The notes beneath the pieces were generated by a model. That model had not been told where the DNA came from and did no database searches. It was given only the letters and a program-made list of their open reading frames with translations. Of a stretch of 58,983 nucleotides of DNA, positions 34,032-43,309 are shown one piece after another (positions within the stretch are counted from its first letter, which is position 1; the number at the start of each line of letters is the position of its first letter). The stretch spans positions 1-58,983 of the forward strand of contig NZ_QKWN01000005.1 of NCBI RefSeq assembly GCF_007279655.1, read 5' to 3'. The position numbers and the translations under genes are program-made. The DNA comes from Robertkochia solimangrovi (lineage in GTDB: Bacteria > Bacteroidota > Bacteroidia > Flavobacteriales > Flavobacteriaceae).

Positions 34032-35021
34032 ATGAATGTTGCCTCCGCCTTAAGCTCCATTATCTCTCCTGACTATCTGAAAGAACTGATCATAGATCGA
34101 TATGGATTTGATAACAGTTCAACTTGCAGCATCTTAAAGACCGGAATCAACCATAATTACCTGTTCACAACCGATATCGGTCAAAAGTTTGTCTTCAGAG
34201 TCTATTCCAAAGATTGGCGTTCTTTGCAGGAGATCGAAGAAGAATTAGCCTTGCTATCCTATTTAAAAGACCACGAAGTTTCGGTGTCTTACCCCATAAA
34301 GGATGTGTCAAACCAACAGATCCAACGAATAAATGCATTTGAAGGGGAGCGCTTCGGAGTGCTGTTTTCCTATGCAGAAGGACAAACCCAAAGGAATCCT
34401 TCCACAGCGACCTGTTACCATCTCGGACACCTGATGGCTAGGATGCATCGATTAACGGTTGGTAACAGAATCCACAGAAAGACCTATGATGAGACATCGC
34501 TGATGGCATGGGCATTCGAAAAAGCGAAGGAACGATTCGATGAATCCATGAAGGAGATGCGCTATTTTGCCCGGGCAGTTTCGCTGATTACCGATGAATT
34601 CAAAGAGATAGATCCGAAATCTGTTCGAACCGGGGTCGTCCATCTGGATATGTGGTATGATAATATGAAAATAAAAGAGGATACGGAGATCACCTTATTC
34701 GATTTTGACAATTGTGGTAACGGCTGGTTATTCCTGGACATTGGCTATAGTCTAATGCTGCTATTTAGAAATGAGCCCGACAAACACGAATATGAAAAGA
34801 AAAAAGCTTCCTTTTTTAAGGGCTATGAATCGATCATCCCAATAGCTGAAGAAGAAAAAAGATTGATTCCTTTGGGTGGCTTAGCGATCTGGCTTCATTA
34901 TACCGGGATACATGTGGTTCGCTTTAACGACTTTGCAAATCATTTTTTAAGTGATGAATTTTTAAAATATTGGATCCATACCGTAGATCAATGGATGCGT
35001 TACCATCATATTGAATTATAA
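34032..35021 (+). CDS. APH/choline kinase-family phosphotransferase
   Basis: A 329-residue kinase-fold enzyme. The Brenner-type catalytic motif is VVHLDMWYDNM (HxDxxxxN), followed by metal-binding LFDFDNCGNG. The N-terminal lobe has LKTGINHNYLFTTD and FVFRVYSKDW, with the phosphate-anchoring Arg or Lys region. It resembles homoserine kinase-type or choline/ethanolamine kinase relatives more than true aminoglycoside resistance enzymes. The substrate could be an amino alcohol, amino acid or sugar, so no resistance claim is made. It follows aguA after a hairpin. Confidence 0.85.
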   Translation: MNVASALSSIISPDYLKELIIDRYGFDNSSTCSILKTGINHNYLFTTDIGQKFVFRVYSKDWRSLQEIEEELALLSYLKDHEVSVSYPIKDVSNQQIQRINAFEGERFGVLFSYAEGQTQRNPSTATCYHLGHLMARMHRLTVGNRIHRKTYDETSLMAWAFEKAKERFDESMKEMRYFARAVSLITDEFKEIDPKSVRTGVVHLDMWYDNMKIKEDTEITLFDFDNCGNGWLFLDIGYSLMLLFRNEPDKHEYEKKKASFFKGYESIIPIAEEEKRLIPLGGLAIWLHYTGIHVVRFNDFANHFLSDEFLKYWIHTVDQWMRYHHIEL

Positions 35022-35409
35022 ATCCATCCCCCATATTCCGGCGGAACTTAACCTGCAAACCGACCTTACAAAAAGACCTCACAATTGAGCAATATCATTT
35101 TGTATGTGCAACTTCTAAACTAAATTCCGCTGCTATTCCGCAAATAAAGATCACTGCAAACCAGGAATAGTAGTGCCTGGTATCCCCATCTCTCCTTTGT
35201 AAAAAATTGAAGCTGGTCCTACCCACACCTATGGCCCTACCCTTTCTGTTACCACTACTGAAAAATTCACCGCTTTTAAAGTAAAAGCATGGTTAAACGT
35301 AGCATTTGATTATAAAACAAGGGAATAATGAGGATAATTTCCGGATTCGGACCTGACAATCTGAAAAATCCTGATGCACTTCCTCATGATAAACATTAAA
35401 ACCACACCG
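35022..35409. other. Gap with a possible gene remnant
   Basis: No intact gene in about 390 bp. The frame 35203-35328 reads as a protein tail (AGPTHTYGPTLSVTTT ... KVKAWLNVAFDY then stop) with natural-looking composition but no start, so it may be the end of a decayed gene. I do not recognise the family. Confidence 0.35.
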
Positions 35410-36846
35410 ATGAAAAATCCATTATTAGTCCTATTCGTTTTCAGTTTTGTACTACTGCTGAATTCATGCAAGGAGCAAAGATCTGATACCGCTCAGACTG
35501 CGGTAGATGACAACGGCTATGCAATTCTTACCGATGACGAAGTTTCCAATCTGGTTAGAAGATCCTACCAATATGTAGCCATGTATAATGTCAACAACAA
35601 ATTCGCATTAGCCGATAAGGGCATGTCTACGAAAGGCTATAACAAAGGTCTTAAAAACACCCAACTACTGGATCATACGGTTAAAGCCATCGCCAGACCC
35701 AACAACGATGTGATGTATCAAATGGCCATGCTTGATCTGCGCAAAGATGCAGTGATCTTCGAGTTTCCTGCGATGGATTCGAAGTATGTCTCACTCATGG
35801 CTACCGGATATGACCACTATGTGAATGTACCACTTTCCACCACAGAAGGAGATTTTAAGGAGCCCATTACACTTTTGTTCTATAGTGCCAGAACAGAAAA
35901 CTACAAGGGAGCACCCGTAGAAGGTGTGGATGAAGTTCTGGAAATGACAGGAGACTTTATTTCTCTGGTCTTAAGAGTCATGCCGCATGCCAACGAGCCG
36001 GAAAAATATAAACGGATCATCGATCAGATCAATGCTATTAAAGGAATGTCTCTTTCGGAATATCAAAACAAACCCAAACTACAGGATGATCCGATCGATT
36101 TTCCTGATTATGGGGATACCGATGCCGATACCTACAAAAACAATCTTTTGGAAGTAATGCAATTCATCTTTAACCATACCACTTTCGATACGACGAATGT
36201 ACTCGATAATACTATTTTAAAAGCCTTTCAGCCGCTGGGAATTATACCCGGAAAGGTCTACAACCCACAAGACGCAATAAGGATCGATGGAGATCGGTTC
36301 GCAAAAAAATCGCTGGAGATCAAAAATGAATATCTCGCTAAAATGAATGACCCTGAAATCAGCAAAGTACTATTGCCAAGACTATTTCAACTGAAAGATA
36401 AAATGGAAATGGAACCTATGCTTTTACAATCCGTTATCGGCCCCATTGGGCTCCCACTCAAAGAAGCGGTCTATCCTCCGGTGGTTACCGCTGATGGTTC
36501 ATCCATGAATGCTATGCATGATTATATCATCGAAATGTCAAAAGAAGAAATCCCTCCTTCCAATGCTTTTTGGTCTATGACCTTATACGATACGGAAAAT
36601 GGCTTCTTTATTCCCAACGATCATAAAAAATATAGTGTCGGAGAAAATTCCGGAATGAAGCTCAACGCAGATGGAGGCATAAGGATATCCATTTCAGAAT
36701 CTAAACCAGCAGACATTCCAGAGGAAAATTGGCTTCCTATCAACAGGATCGACCAAAATATGGACGTGATCTTAAGGGTATATGCACCGGATCTGGAAAG
36801 GATGAAAACATGGTCACCTCCAAAGGCGATCAAAGTAGAGGAATAA
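35410..36846 (+). CDS. DUF1254/DUF1214 lipoprotein
   Basis: A 478-residue protein with a lipoprotein signal (VFSFVLLLNSC). An N-terminal DUF1254 region follows (DEVSNLVRRSYQYVAMYNVNNKF; VKAIARPNNDVMYQMAMLDLRKDAVIFEFP). The C-terminal DUF1214 domain has FWSMTLYDTENGFFIPND and LPINRIDQNMDVILRVYAP. The open frame starts at 35374, but ATG at 35410 gives a clean signal peptide. The fold is a paired beta-sandwich; no enzymatic activity is known to me for the family. It appears monocistronic and precedes a DUF1593 gene. Confidence 0.88.
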   Translation: MKNPLLVLFVFSFVLLLNSCKEQRSDTAQTAVDDNGYAILTDDEVSNLVRRSYQYVAMYNVNNKFALADKGMSTKGYNKGLKNTQLLDHTVKAIARPNNDVMYQMAMLDLRKDAVIFEFPAMDSKYVSLMATGYDHYVNVPLSTTEGDFKEPITLLFYSARTENYKGAPVEGVDEVLEMTGDFISLVLRVMPHANEPEKYKRIIDQINAIKGMSLSEYQNKPKLQDDPIDFPDYGDTDADTYKNNLLEVMQFIFNHTTFDTTNVLDNTILKAFQPLGIIPGKVYNPQDAIRIDGDRFAKKSLEIKNEYLAKMNDPEISKVLLPRLFQLKDKMEMEPMLLQSVIGPIGLPLKEAVYPPVVTADGSSMNAMHDYIIEMSKEEIPPSNAFWSMTLYDTENGFFIPNDHKKYSVGENSGMKLNADGGIRISISESKPADIPEENWLPINRIDQNMDVILRVYAPDLERMKTWSPPKAIKVEE

Positions 36847-36984
36847 GTTAAAAATTTAAGTTCAACGCGTTATTGGTTTAGGTTATCCAAGGCCTTCAAA
36901 GAAGCAATAATTTACTTAGTAGTAGTAATTAGGAACGGAAGTTCCAGATACCTGCCCATGTAATCCTTTTAGTTTTCATATTTT

Positions 36985-37017
36985 AGGGGTGTGTTGAAAA
37001 TACTTCATTACACCCCT
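36985..37017. other. Hairpin ahead of the DUF1593 gene
   Basis: AGGGGTGT (36985-36992) pairs perfectly with ACACCCCT (37010-37017) around a 17-nt loop that itself contains TGAA/TTCA. It lies 17 nt before the ATG at 37034. It could terminate the preceding transcript or control translation of the next; undecided. Confidence 0.5.
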
Positions 37018-37033
37018 TATTATTGATAAACTC

Positions 37034-38455
37034 ATGACTAATTCTCTTGACAAGATCCTTATTACTATTCTGACCCTTGGGTTTTTAACCACTGCATATG
37101 CGAATACAAAACCCAGGGTGATCGTTACCACTGACGGGGAAGCAGATGACCGGGCTTCCATGGTAAGATTCCTGCTCAGTGCCAATGAATTCGACGTCGA
37201 AGGTATCATAAACAGTAGTTCCCAATTCCACTGGGTTGGCGGAGAGGGTTGGAATGCTTTTCATGAGGTCTCATGGATACGGGATTATATCGATCTGTAT
37301 GCAAAAGTCTACGAAAACCTGTTACTCCATGACCCTGACTACCCAAGTCCGGAATTTTTGCTAAGCAAATGGAAAGTGGGGAATATCAATGGAATCGGTG
37401 AAGATGATATCCGAACTGAAGGAGCCGAATGGATCGTGAAGGTCTTACTGGACAAAAGTGATCCCCGCCCGGTCTGGATCCAGGCCTGGGGAGGTTGTAA
37501 TACAATCTCAAGAGCCTTAAAGATCCTTCAGGAAGATCATCCCGACAGGATGGAAGAGGCAGCGAAAAAAATGCGGTTATTTCTTATTTGGGAACAGGAT
37601 GAAACCTACCAGGAATATATCCGACCGAATTGGGAAAAGTTCAATATTCCAACCATTATTTCCGATCAATTCGATTGTATGGCCTATATATGGCCAAAAG
37701 TACTCCCTGAAACTGTAAAACCCTTTTTTGAGGCTGACTGGATGACAAATAATATCATTAATGGCCATGGTGCGCTGTGTGAAGTGTATGAGAATAACAA
37801 TGGGGCATTCAACGCAGAGGGTGACACTCCTTCTTTCCTTCATTCCATTCCTAACGGACTCCGGAGTATGGAGTCACCCGGATTTGGTGGCTGGGGAGGA
37901 CGCTATGTGAAAATACGTAACAATGTCTGGATGGATCCTCTTCCCGATACCACTTTTGAATATCCTGCCAGACAATGGGGATTCAGCAATAGCTGGTCGA
38001 AGAAAATGGAACACGACACCGAACCGGAAAAGATTGCCCGCCGTACCCACTATTTTAAACCGATCTGGAGATGGCTCATCGATGTGCAGCATGATTTTGC
38101 AGCTCGTGCAGATTGGTGTACTAAAGATTATGCTTCTGCCAATCATCATCCGGAAATACGATTGAAGAACACCCCCTTAAATATTACGGCAAAAGCTGGT
38201 ACAAAACTCAAATTGGATGCTTCCCCAACCATAGATCCGGATAAGGATTCCTTGAATTTTAAATGGTGGCATTATAAAGAACCAGGCACCTATAAAGGCG
38301 AAATTATTGAGGATTCCCCTACTGCCAAAACTAAAATTACGATTCCGAAAAATGCCCAACCTGGTGATACGATCCATATGATCTGTGAAGTATCGGATAC
38401 AGGCTTACCATCGCTAACCCGTTATCAACGAGTGATCATTACCGTCACTGATTAA
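37034..38455 (+). CDS. DUF1593 nucleoside hydrolase-like secreted protein
   Basis: A 473-residue secreted protein with a signal peptide (ILTLGFLTTAYAN). The mature part opens with PRVIVTTDGEADDRASMVRFLL, whose TDGEADD is equivalent to the Asp-rich calcium site of inosine-uridine nucleoside hydrolases. It continues with WIQAWGGCNTISRAL and NGHGALCEVYE. A C-terminal Ig-like domain (about 375-473) carries LDASPTIDPDKDSLNFKWW. DUF1593 proteins are often annotated as cellulose-binding or nucleoside hydrolase-like, and their substrate may be a ribosylated or glycosidic polymer. The role here is inferred only to that level. Confidence 0.88.
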   Translation: MTNSLDKILITILTLGFLTTAYANTKPRVIVTTDGEADDRASMVRFLLSANEFDVEGIINSSSQFHWVGGEGWNAFHEVSWIRDYIDLYAKVYENLLLHDPDYPSPEFLLSKWKVGNINGIGEDDIRTEGAEWIVKVLLDKSDPRPVWIQAWGGCNTISRALKILQEDHPDRMEEAAKKMRLFLIWEQDETYQEYIRPNWEKFNIPTIISDQFDCMAYIWPKVLPETVKPFFEADWMTNNIINGHGALCEVYENNNGAFNAEGDTPSFLHSIPNGLRSMESPGFGGWGGRYVKIRNNVWMDPLPDTTFEYPARQWGFSNSWSKKMEHDTEPEKIARRTHYFKPIWRWLIDVQHDFAARADWCTKDYASANHHPEIRLKNTPLNITAKAGTKLKLDASPTIDPDKDSLNFKWWHYKEPGTYKGEIIEDSPTAKTKITIPKNAQPGDTIHMICEVSDTGLPSLTRYQRVIITVTD

Positions 38456-38482
38456 ATATAGACCAACTCTAAAAATCACGAT

Positions 38483-38806
38483 TTGAATCAGAAGACTCAT
38501 AATTTTGAATCGCCGGGATTTCCATCCATTCAGATCTTTGAGGATCATTTCGAAATCAAAGCGATCGATCACTGGGAGTATAGAACCTTTGCATATTTAG
38601 CGGTAAAGAAAATCAAATATTTTAACCCTAATAACCAATGGTGGAACCGCATTATGATCACAACTTCATTTTTTGCTAATAATGATCCCTTGATTTTAAA
38701 GATCATATTAAAAAATGGAGGTGACTGGACCTATGTAACCTCAAATAAATATAACCCTGATTTCAGAAAAACTATCAACCAAATACAATCTAGGTGCAGT
38801 ATTTAA
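38483..38806 (+). CDS. Hypothetical PH-like small protein
   Basis: A 107-residue cytoplasmic protein with no signal peptide. Alternating short strands (SIQIFEDHFEIKAID, RTFAYLAVKKIKYF, LILKIILKNGGDWTYVTSN) and a terminal helix give it a PH-domain-like look, but I do not recognise a family. The only good start is TTG at 38483, 27 nt after the DUF1593 stop; the next in-frame ATG would remove half the protein. Medium confidence that it is expressed. Confidence 0.6.
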   Translation: MNQKTHNFESPGFPSIQIFEDHFEIKAIDHWEYRTFAYLAVKKIKYFNPNNQWWNRIMITTSFFANNDPLILKIILKNGGDWTYVTSNKYNPDFRKTINQIQSRCSI

Positions 38807-39053
38807 AATTATAGAAACAAGCTAATTCCGCTTAAACCTCGAACGAAACATATATTAGACTGTTAGTTCATGAATCTTAGTGAGGTCTATTTCCCTCTTT
38901 ACCGTCGCATCATCCTGAATTTTCAGGAAACACTCATACAATTATATAGTTACGTAAGGATAATGCTACAAAATTTATATCTTAGAGCAAACAATGAATT
39001 CCCTACAGGAAGGCTTTGTACATATTCTAAATCCAATAAACCACCTTTAAATT

Positions 39054-39509
39054 ATGAGAAAGTTTATTCTTTTAACATTTTTAATGTATAGTGCAATATC
39101 TTTTAGTCAACAATCCAAATCCGAAACTTGCGATTGCAGTGAACTAACAATGCAGGGTAAGGATGGCAGGTCTGCGTTTAAGGAAAACTTCGTCTATACA
39201 GGCACCTGCATAACCACCAACCCGGAGGGAGTTGTTATCAAGGAACAAGCATTTATTAACGGGCAACTCGAAGGAGAATTAAAGGAATATTTTCCGGCCG
39301 GAAACATCAAAGAAATTACAACCTACACCAAGAACATGAAACACGGCAAATATGTTCTTTATAATCAAAGCGGAAAAATTTTAATCGAAGGAAGCTATAG
39401 CAACCAACAAAAAGAAGGCGTTTGGAATTTTTACGATAAAGCTTCCGGAAAACTGATAAAATCAACGACCTACCGATACGGAAAAGAAAATCTTCCCGGA
39501 ACCAAATGA
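39054..39509 (+). CDS. Secreted MORN-repeat protein
   Basis: A 151-residue protein with a Sec signal (LLTFLMYSAISFSQ) and then a Cys pair (CDCSE). Several MORN/YwqK-type repeats follow, with the pattern 'G-x-x-x-Y-x-x-G-x-x': GQLEGELKEYFPAGNIKEI, MKHGKYVLYNQSGKILIEG, QKEGVWNFYDKASGKLI. Such repeats are beta-hairpin scaffolds. In Bacteroidetes these proteins are often secreted and linked to envelope or antitoxin-like roles. It overlaps the long form of the next gene by four bases. Confidence 0.85.
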   Translation: MRKFILLTFLMYSAISFSQQSKSETCDCSELTMQGKDGRSAFKENFVYTGTCITTNPEGVVIKEQAFINGQLEGELKEYFPAGNIKEITTYTKNMKHGKYVLYNQSGKILIEGSYSNQQKEGVWNFYDKASGKLIKSTTYRYGKENLPGTK

Positions 39510-39544
39510 TCAAAAAAAACCTTTTCATCTATCCAAAGTTACCA

Positions 39545-40456
39545 ATGAACAAATCATTCTCATTCCTAAGAATTATCACAGTGATCCTGCTGCTTTTTGG
39601 AATCTGTTCCTGTGAACCTGAAAAGACGAAGCAAGAACTACTGGAAGCAACTATTCAGTCGCAGATCGATTCTATTGCCGGGGATATCGCGGTAGCATTT
39701 CTGAATTTATCCGATCCTTCAGATACGCTTTTTATCGCAGCGGACGAAAAATTCCACGCCGCAAGTACTATGAAGGTACCCGTCATGATTGAACTCTTTA
39801 AGCAACAGGAAGCAGGAACGTTAAACCTCAACGACTCCATCCTCCTGATCAATGAATTCAAGAGTATTGTAGATGGGAGTCCGTACAGTATGGATATTTC
39901 CGATGACAGCGACGATATCATTTACGATAAGATCAATTCCAGAGTAGCCTTGAATGACCTAATGTATAGCATGATCACGGTCAGCAGTAACCTGGCGACC
40001 AATGTACTGATCGAACTGGTGGATGCTAAAAACGTAACTGCCACGATGAGAGATCTCGGAGCCCAAAAAATTGAAGTCCTTCGAGGGGTGGAAGATCAAA
40101 AGGCCTATGATATGGGGCTCAGCAATTCGACCACAGCAAGAGATCTCCAGATCATCATGGAGTCCATCGCCTCCGGTAAAGCGGGAACCAAAGAAGATTG
40201 TGATTCGATGATCGCTATCCTGAAAGATCAGCAATTCAACGAGATCATCCCTAAAGAGCTTCCCGAAAATGTTTCGGTTGCCCATAAAACAGGATCGATC
40301 ACAGGAATTCACCACGATGCAGGAATCATCTACCTCCCGGATGGAGGTTCGTATGTACTGGTACTGCTGTCTAAGAACCTGGAAGATTTCGATAAAGGCA
40401 CCGAACAACTAGCCGGAATATCCCGTTCTTTCTATGCGCATATGACCGGGGAATAA
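39545..40456 (+). CDS. Class A beta-lactamase-fold lipoprotein
   Basis: A 303-residue serine hydrolase with lipoprotein signal (LLFGICSC). It has the penicilloyl-serine transferase motifs S74-T-M-K77, SSN (in MITVSSNLATN) and K248-T-G. The omega-loop glutamate region (RGVEDQKAYDMGL) differs from well-known class A enzymes, so beta-lactam hydrolysis is not certain; related proteins act as esterases or peptidases. A longer start at 39506 would overlap the MORN gene stop; the signal peptide argues for ATG at 39545. It is followed closely by the DUF4844 gene. Confidence 0.85.
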   Translation: MNKSFSFLRIITVILLLFGICSCEPEKTKQELLEATIQSQIDSIAGDIAVAFLNLSDPSDTLFIAADEKFHAASTMKVPVMIELFKQQEAGTLNLNDSILLINEFKSIVDGSPYSMDISDDSDDIIYDKINSRVALNDLMYSMITVSSNLATNVLIELVDAKNVTATMRDLGAQKIEVLRGVEDQKAYDMGLSNSTTARDLQIIMESIASGKAGTKEDCDSMIAILKDQQFNEIIPKELPENVSVAHKTGSITGIHHDAGIIYLPDGGSYVLVLLSKNLEDFDKGTEQLAGISRSFYAHMTGE

Positions 40457-40469
40457 TAGGTCTAATGAA

Positions 40470-40936
40470 ATGAAAAAAACCATTTTACTACTGATTTCCA
40501 TCGCATTTTTTTTGCATGCGGATCGAAATCTGTTCTTATGAAACCTCCTGAAAATGCCTCTCAAATGTTTGATGATTTTATAGCCAAGGAGAAATTCATC
40601 CGGGAGTCATCACAGCCGTTTTATCCGGGAATCCGTGACGAAAAAATGCGCCCGACCTATTCGACAAAGATCAATCAGGTAGCGGAAAGCTTTCGATCGG
40701 TTGCCGAATCAGCGGAACCCACCGAACAAAAATACCTGGAGGAAATCCGAAAAGGACTCTTACGTTTTGAGGAGCTTTATTTGGAGTTGGATACCGAAGA
40801 TCGTGAACGTGTCTGCAGTTATTTTGAAGAACTGATGGACATTGTGGAATTAGCAAGTTCAAACGGGCAATTGAATAATTTCATGTACGGATTTGATCCC
40901 AATGGTTTCAATAAGACTGATGACAGTGACCAATAG
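40470..40936 (+). pseudogene. DUF4844-type lipoprotein, frame broken at a T8 tract
   Basis: ATG 40470 starts a perfect lipoprotein signal (MKKTILLLISIA). At T8 (40506-40513) the frame shifts: the signal frame ends soon after, while the other frame continues as ACGSKSVLMKPPENAS... to 40936. Adding one T, or removing two, would join them into MKKTILLLISIAFFFACGSK-type lipobox plus the body. The body (MFDDFIAKEKFIRE ... EEIRKGLLRFEELYLELDTEDRERVCSYFEELMDIV) resembles DUF4844. Possibilities are phase variation or polymerase slippage at the poly-T tract, a true mutation, or a sequence error. Without the shift, an unsecreted 132-residue form could start at ATG 40538. Confidence 0.7.
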
Positions 40937-40996
40937 TGGAATATAATCAGGATATGGCGCCAAATAGCCATCATACACCATTTCAAATTATCATAC

Positions 40997-41004
40997 TATC
41001 TTTG
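40997..41004 (+). promoter_or_regulatory. -7 element of the first AraC gene
   Basis: TATCTTTG matches TAnnTTTG, 72 nt before the ATG at 41076. A -33 box is not seen. Confidence 0.45.
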
Positions 41005-41075
41005 ATAACCTACTGTTTAAAAAAGGATATTATGTCCCCGGATGAGTTAATAACGCTTCTGTGCTTTTATAAAAC

Positions 41076-42065
41076 ATGAGTTTAGTTTCCAGGCATATCT
41101 ATCAAAAAGTGGTGAACAAAGCGATTTCGGAAGGATTACCCCCTGAAAAACTGCTGCATCATAAAATCCCCGACTTTAAAGAAACCTCAACCGCCTTTGT
41201 CCCTTTTGAACTCCTGGCAGAAATTTATGAATTAGGACATCATCATTTATCTCCGGGCTTTGCCATACGGGTAGGCGCACAAATGATTCCTGAAGATTAC
41301 GGGACATTAGGCTTATCCTGGAAAACATGCTGGAAAGCGAGAGATGTATTTGAACGTGCTGTAAGATATGCCATCCTGATCACCACTATTGGAGGTATTG
41401 AAGTCGTAACCAAAGAAAACCTTACTATCGTTTCGTTGAACAGACCTGCCTATCGTCTGGGTCAGGCGCTATCGAATGAAGCAACCTTTGCCGTTAGTGT
41501 AAATATTGTCAGACTGATCACGCAAAGTAATATAGATCCGGTAAAGGTATCCTTCGAACATCAGTCACCCACGAATACTTTAGAATATCAGAATTTCTTC
41601 AATTGTGATGTTCATTTTTCAAAAAAGGAAAACTCCCTGTCTTTTCTAACCACAGATCTGGAAACTCCATCAACAAAGGCAGATAAAAGCATCAGCAAAT
41701 TTCTGTTGGAACGTATGGAAGAAGAAAGAATCGGTATTCAAAAGCTGGATATCCGAATCGTATCTGAGATTCGATCACTGGTTAAGGATGCACTGCCAAG
41801 TGGAATTCCACCCATTCAACAGATCAGTGACCATATGGGAATGAGTAGCCGAACCCTAAAGCGCAGATTAGCGGAGAACAACACGACCTACCGTGAAATA
41901 ATTAAAGATACTCAGGTGGAGATCGCTCAATATTTACTTTTCAGTTCCGACCAAAGCGTAGCAGAAATTGCCTTCTTAACCGGATTCTCAGAACAAAGTG
42001 CATTTAACCGGGCTTTTAAAAAGTGGACCTCCAAAACACCACTGGAATATAGAAAAAGCCTGTAA
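41076..42065 (+). CDS. AraC-family regulator with Arabinose_bd-type sensor
   Basis: A 329-residue transcription factor. The N-terminal two-thirds resembles the PF12625-type ligand-sensing domain of OruR/ArgR-like AraC proteins (FVPFELLAEIYELGHHHLSPGFAIRVGAQM ... LGLSWKTCWKARDVFERAVRY). The C-terminal double HTH shows ISDHMGMSSRTLKRRLAENNTTYREI and IAFLTGFSEQSAFNRAFKKWTSKTPLEYRK. It probably controls the oxidoreductase gene downstream (42241); the 175-nt gap holds the inverted pair TGTCAAA/TTTGACA. Ligand unknown. Confidence 0.93.
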   Translation: MSLVSRHIYQKVVNKAISEGLPPEKLLHHKIPDFKETSTAFVPFELLAEIYELGHHHLSPGFAIRVGAQMIPEDYGTLGLSWKTCWKARDVFERAVRYAILITTIGGIEVVTKENLTIVSLNRPAYRLGQALSNEATFAVSVNIVRLITQSNIDPVKVSFEHQSPTNTLEYQNFFNCDVHFSKKENSLSFLTTDLETPSTKADKSISKFLLERMEEERIGIQKLDIRIVSEIRSLVKDALPSGIPPIQQISDHMGMSSRTLKRRLAENNTTYREIIKDTQVEIAQYLLFSSDQSVAEIAFLTGFSEQSAFNRAFKKWTSKTPLEYRKSL

Positions 42066-42086
42066 TTTCTTCGGATTGGCACAAAG

Positions 42087-42127
42087 TGTCAAATTATTGG
42101 TTCATCCAGTCAATAAAATGTTTGACA
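42087..42127 (+). promoter_or_regulatory. Inverted repeat between the AraC gene and the reductase gene
   Basis: TGTCAAA (42087-42093) and TTTGACA (42121-42127) are perfect inverted heptamers 27 nt apart, about 115-150 nt upstream of the 42241 ATG. They could be an operator for the AraC protein. TTTGACA also resembles a -33 or -35 box. Confidence 0.35.
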
Positions 42128-42240
42128 AGCAGCGGAACTTTGCTTCATCAAGGTTATAGTGATAGTCGTATAACCCATCAATGAATCAACGAACCGTTAA
42201 GCGCTAAACAATCCATAGCGCCAAAAAAAGCAAGACACCT

Positions 42241-43089
42241 ATGCAATCAGAGAACATTTTAGTACTTGGAGGAACCGGTAAGACCGGGCGTCACGTCGTA
42301 GAAAAATTAAAAGCGCTAAACCACAATGTACGCATTGGCTCAAGAACCAGTGAACCTTCTTTTGACTGGAGTAAACCCGAGAATTGGTCAGCGGCTATTA
42401 ATGGAATGAGCAGAATCTATATCACCTACCAACCTGATCTTGCCGTACCCGGAGCAATACGTGCGATTGAGCAGTTGATCATTGTTGCAAAGCAGGCAAA
42501 TATTCAAAAACTAGTACTTCTTTCCGGTAAAGGTGAACGTGAAGCCGAATTGTGTGAACAGGTTATCATACGATCAGGAATTAACTACACCATCATCCGG
42601 GCCAGTTGGTTCAATCAAAACTTCAGTGAAAGCTTTTTAACCGAACCTATTCAAAGGGGTATGTTGGCATTACCGCAATCTCATGTGAAAATTCCGTTTG
42701 TAGACACCCGAGATATTGCTGAGGTGGCCGTTAAAGTATTGACAGACGATGTGTATAATGGTCAGATCTATCAACTCACAGGACCCGAAGCATTAACCTT
42801 TAAGGAAGCACTGGAAATCATTGCAAAGGCATCCGGTCGATCTGTTTCATTTATTCCCGTTTCCATGCAGGACTATGTACAAGGAATGCATGACGCTGAA
42901 GTGCCGGATGATTTCATATGGTTGATCGGCTATTTATTCACGGAGGTATTAGGCAATCCGGAAAATTCGGAGATCACGCAGGATATTCAAAGGGTGTTGA
43001 ACAGAAAACCGACCACCTTTGCTGAGTATGCAAGCGTAACTGCCGAATCAGGAATATGGAATCCGACTTCCAAACTCAATATCCGTTAA
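42241..43089 (+). CDS. NmrA-family NAD(P)-binding oxidoreductase
   Basis: A 282-residue atypical short-chain dehydrogenase. The Rossmann motif is VLGGTGKTGRHVVEKL (residues 7-22). There is no classical YxxxK pair in the usual place. YTIIRASWFNQNFSESF and the C-terminal TFAEYASVTAESGIWNP are typical of NmrA/ergot-alkaloid-type reductases. These often act as redox sensors or reduce quinone- or dihydroflavonol-like compounds. The preceding AraC gene is the likely regulator. Exact substrate unknown. Confidence 0.88.
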   Translation: MQSENILVLGGTGKTGRHVVEKLKALNHNVRIGSRTSEPSFDWSKPENWSAAINGMSRIYITYQPDLAVPGAIRAIEQLIIVAKQANIQKLVLLSGKGEREAELCEQVIIRSGINYTIIRASWFNQNFSESFLTEPIQRGMLALPQSHVKIPFVDTRDIAEVAVKVLTDDVYNGQIYQLTGPEALTFKEALEIIAKASGRSVSFIPVSMQDYVQGMHDAEVPDDFIWLIGYLFTEVLGNPENSEITQDIQRVLNRKPTTFAEYASVTAESGIWNPTSKLNIR

Positions 43090-43309
43090 GACTATATCCC
43101 CATGATGGTTTCATAGCCAATTTGATAGCATAGCACTAATAGTTCACCCCCTGTACTAATCCTTATTCTCCTTCTGAAAACTGAAGGACTAAAAAATCAT
43201 TGTTCCATTTCATGCCGTAAGACTAACTACGAACTTGCTTAGGTATTAAAGATGCCATCCTGCACAGAATGAAGAAGATGCGATAGCGGAAAAATGTCCA
43301 TCTGATGGC

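Noticed and set aside
34032-35021. Aminoglycoside resistance gene
   Set aside because: The APH fold is shared by many amino-alcohol, sugar and amino-acid kinases; no resistance-specific residues can be argued.
38870-39091. 73-residue frame before the MORN-repeat gene
   Set aside because: It overlaps the signal peptide of the MORN gene in another frame and has no features.
39545-40456. Clear beta-lactam resistance determinant
   Set aside because: SxxK, SxN and KTG are present, but the omega-loop region differs from typical class A enzymes, so only the fold is claimed.
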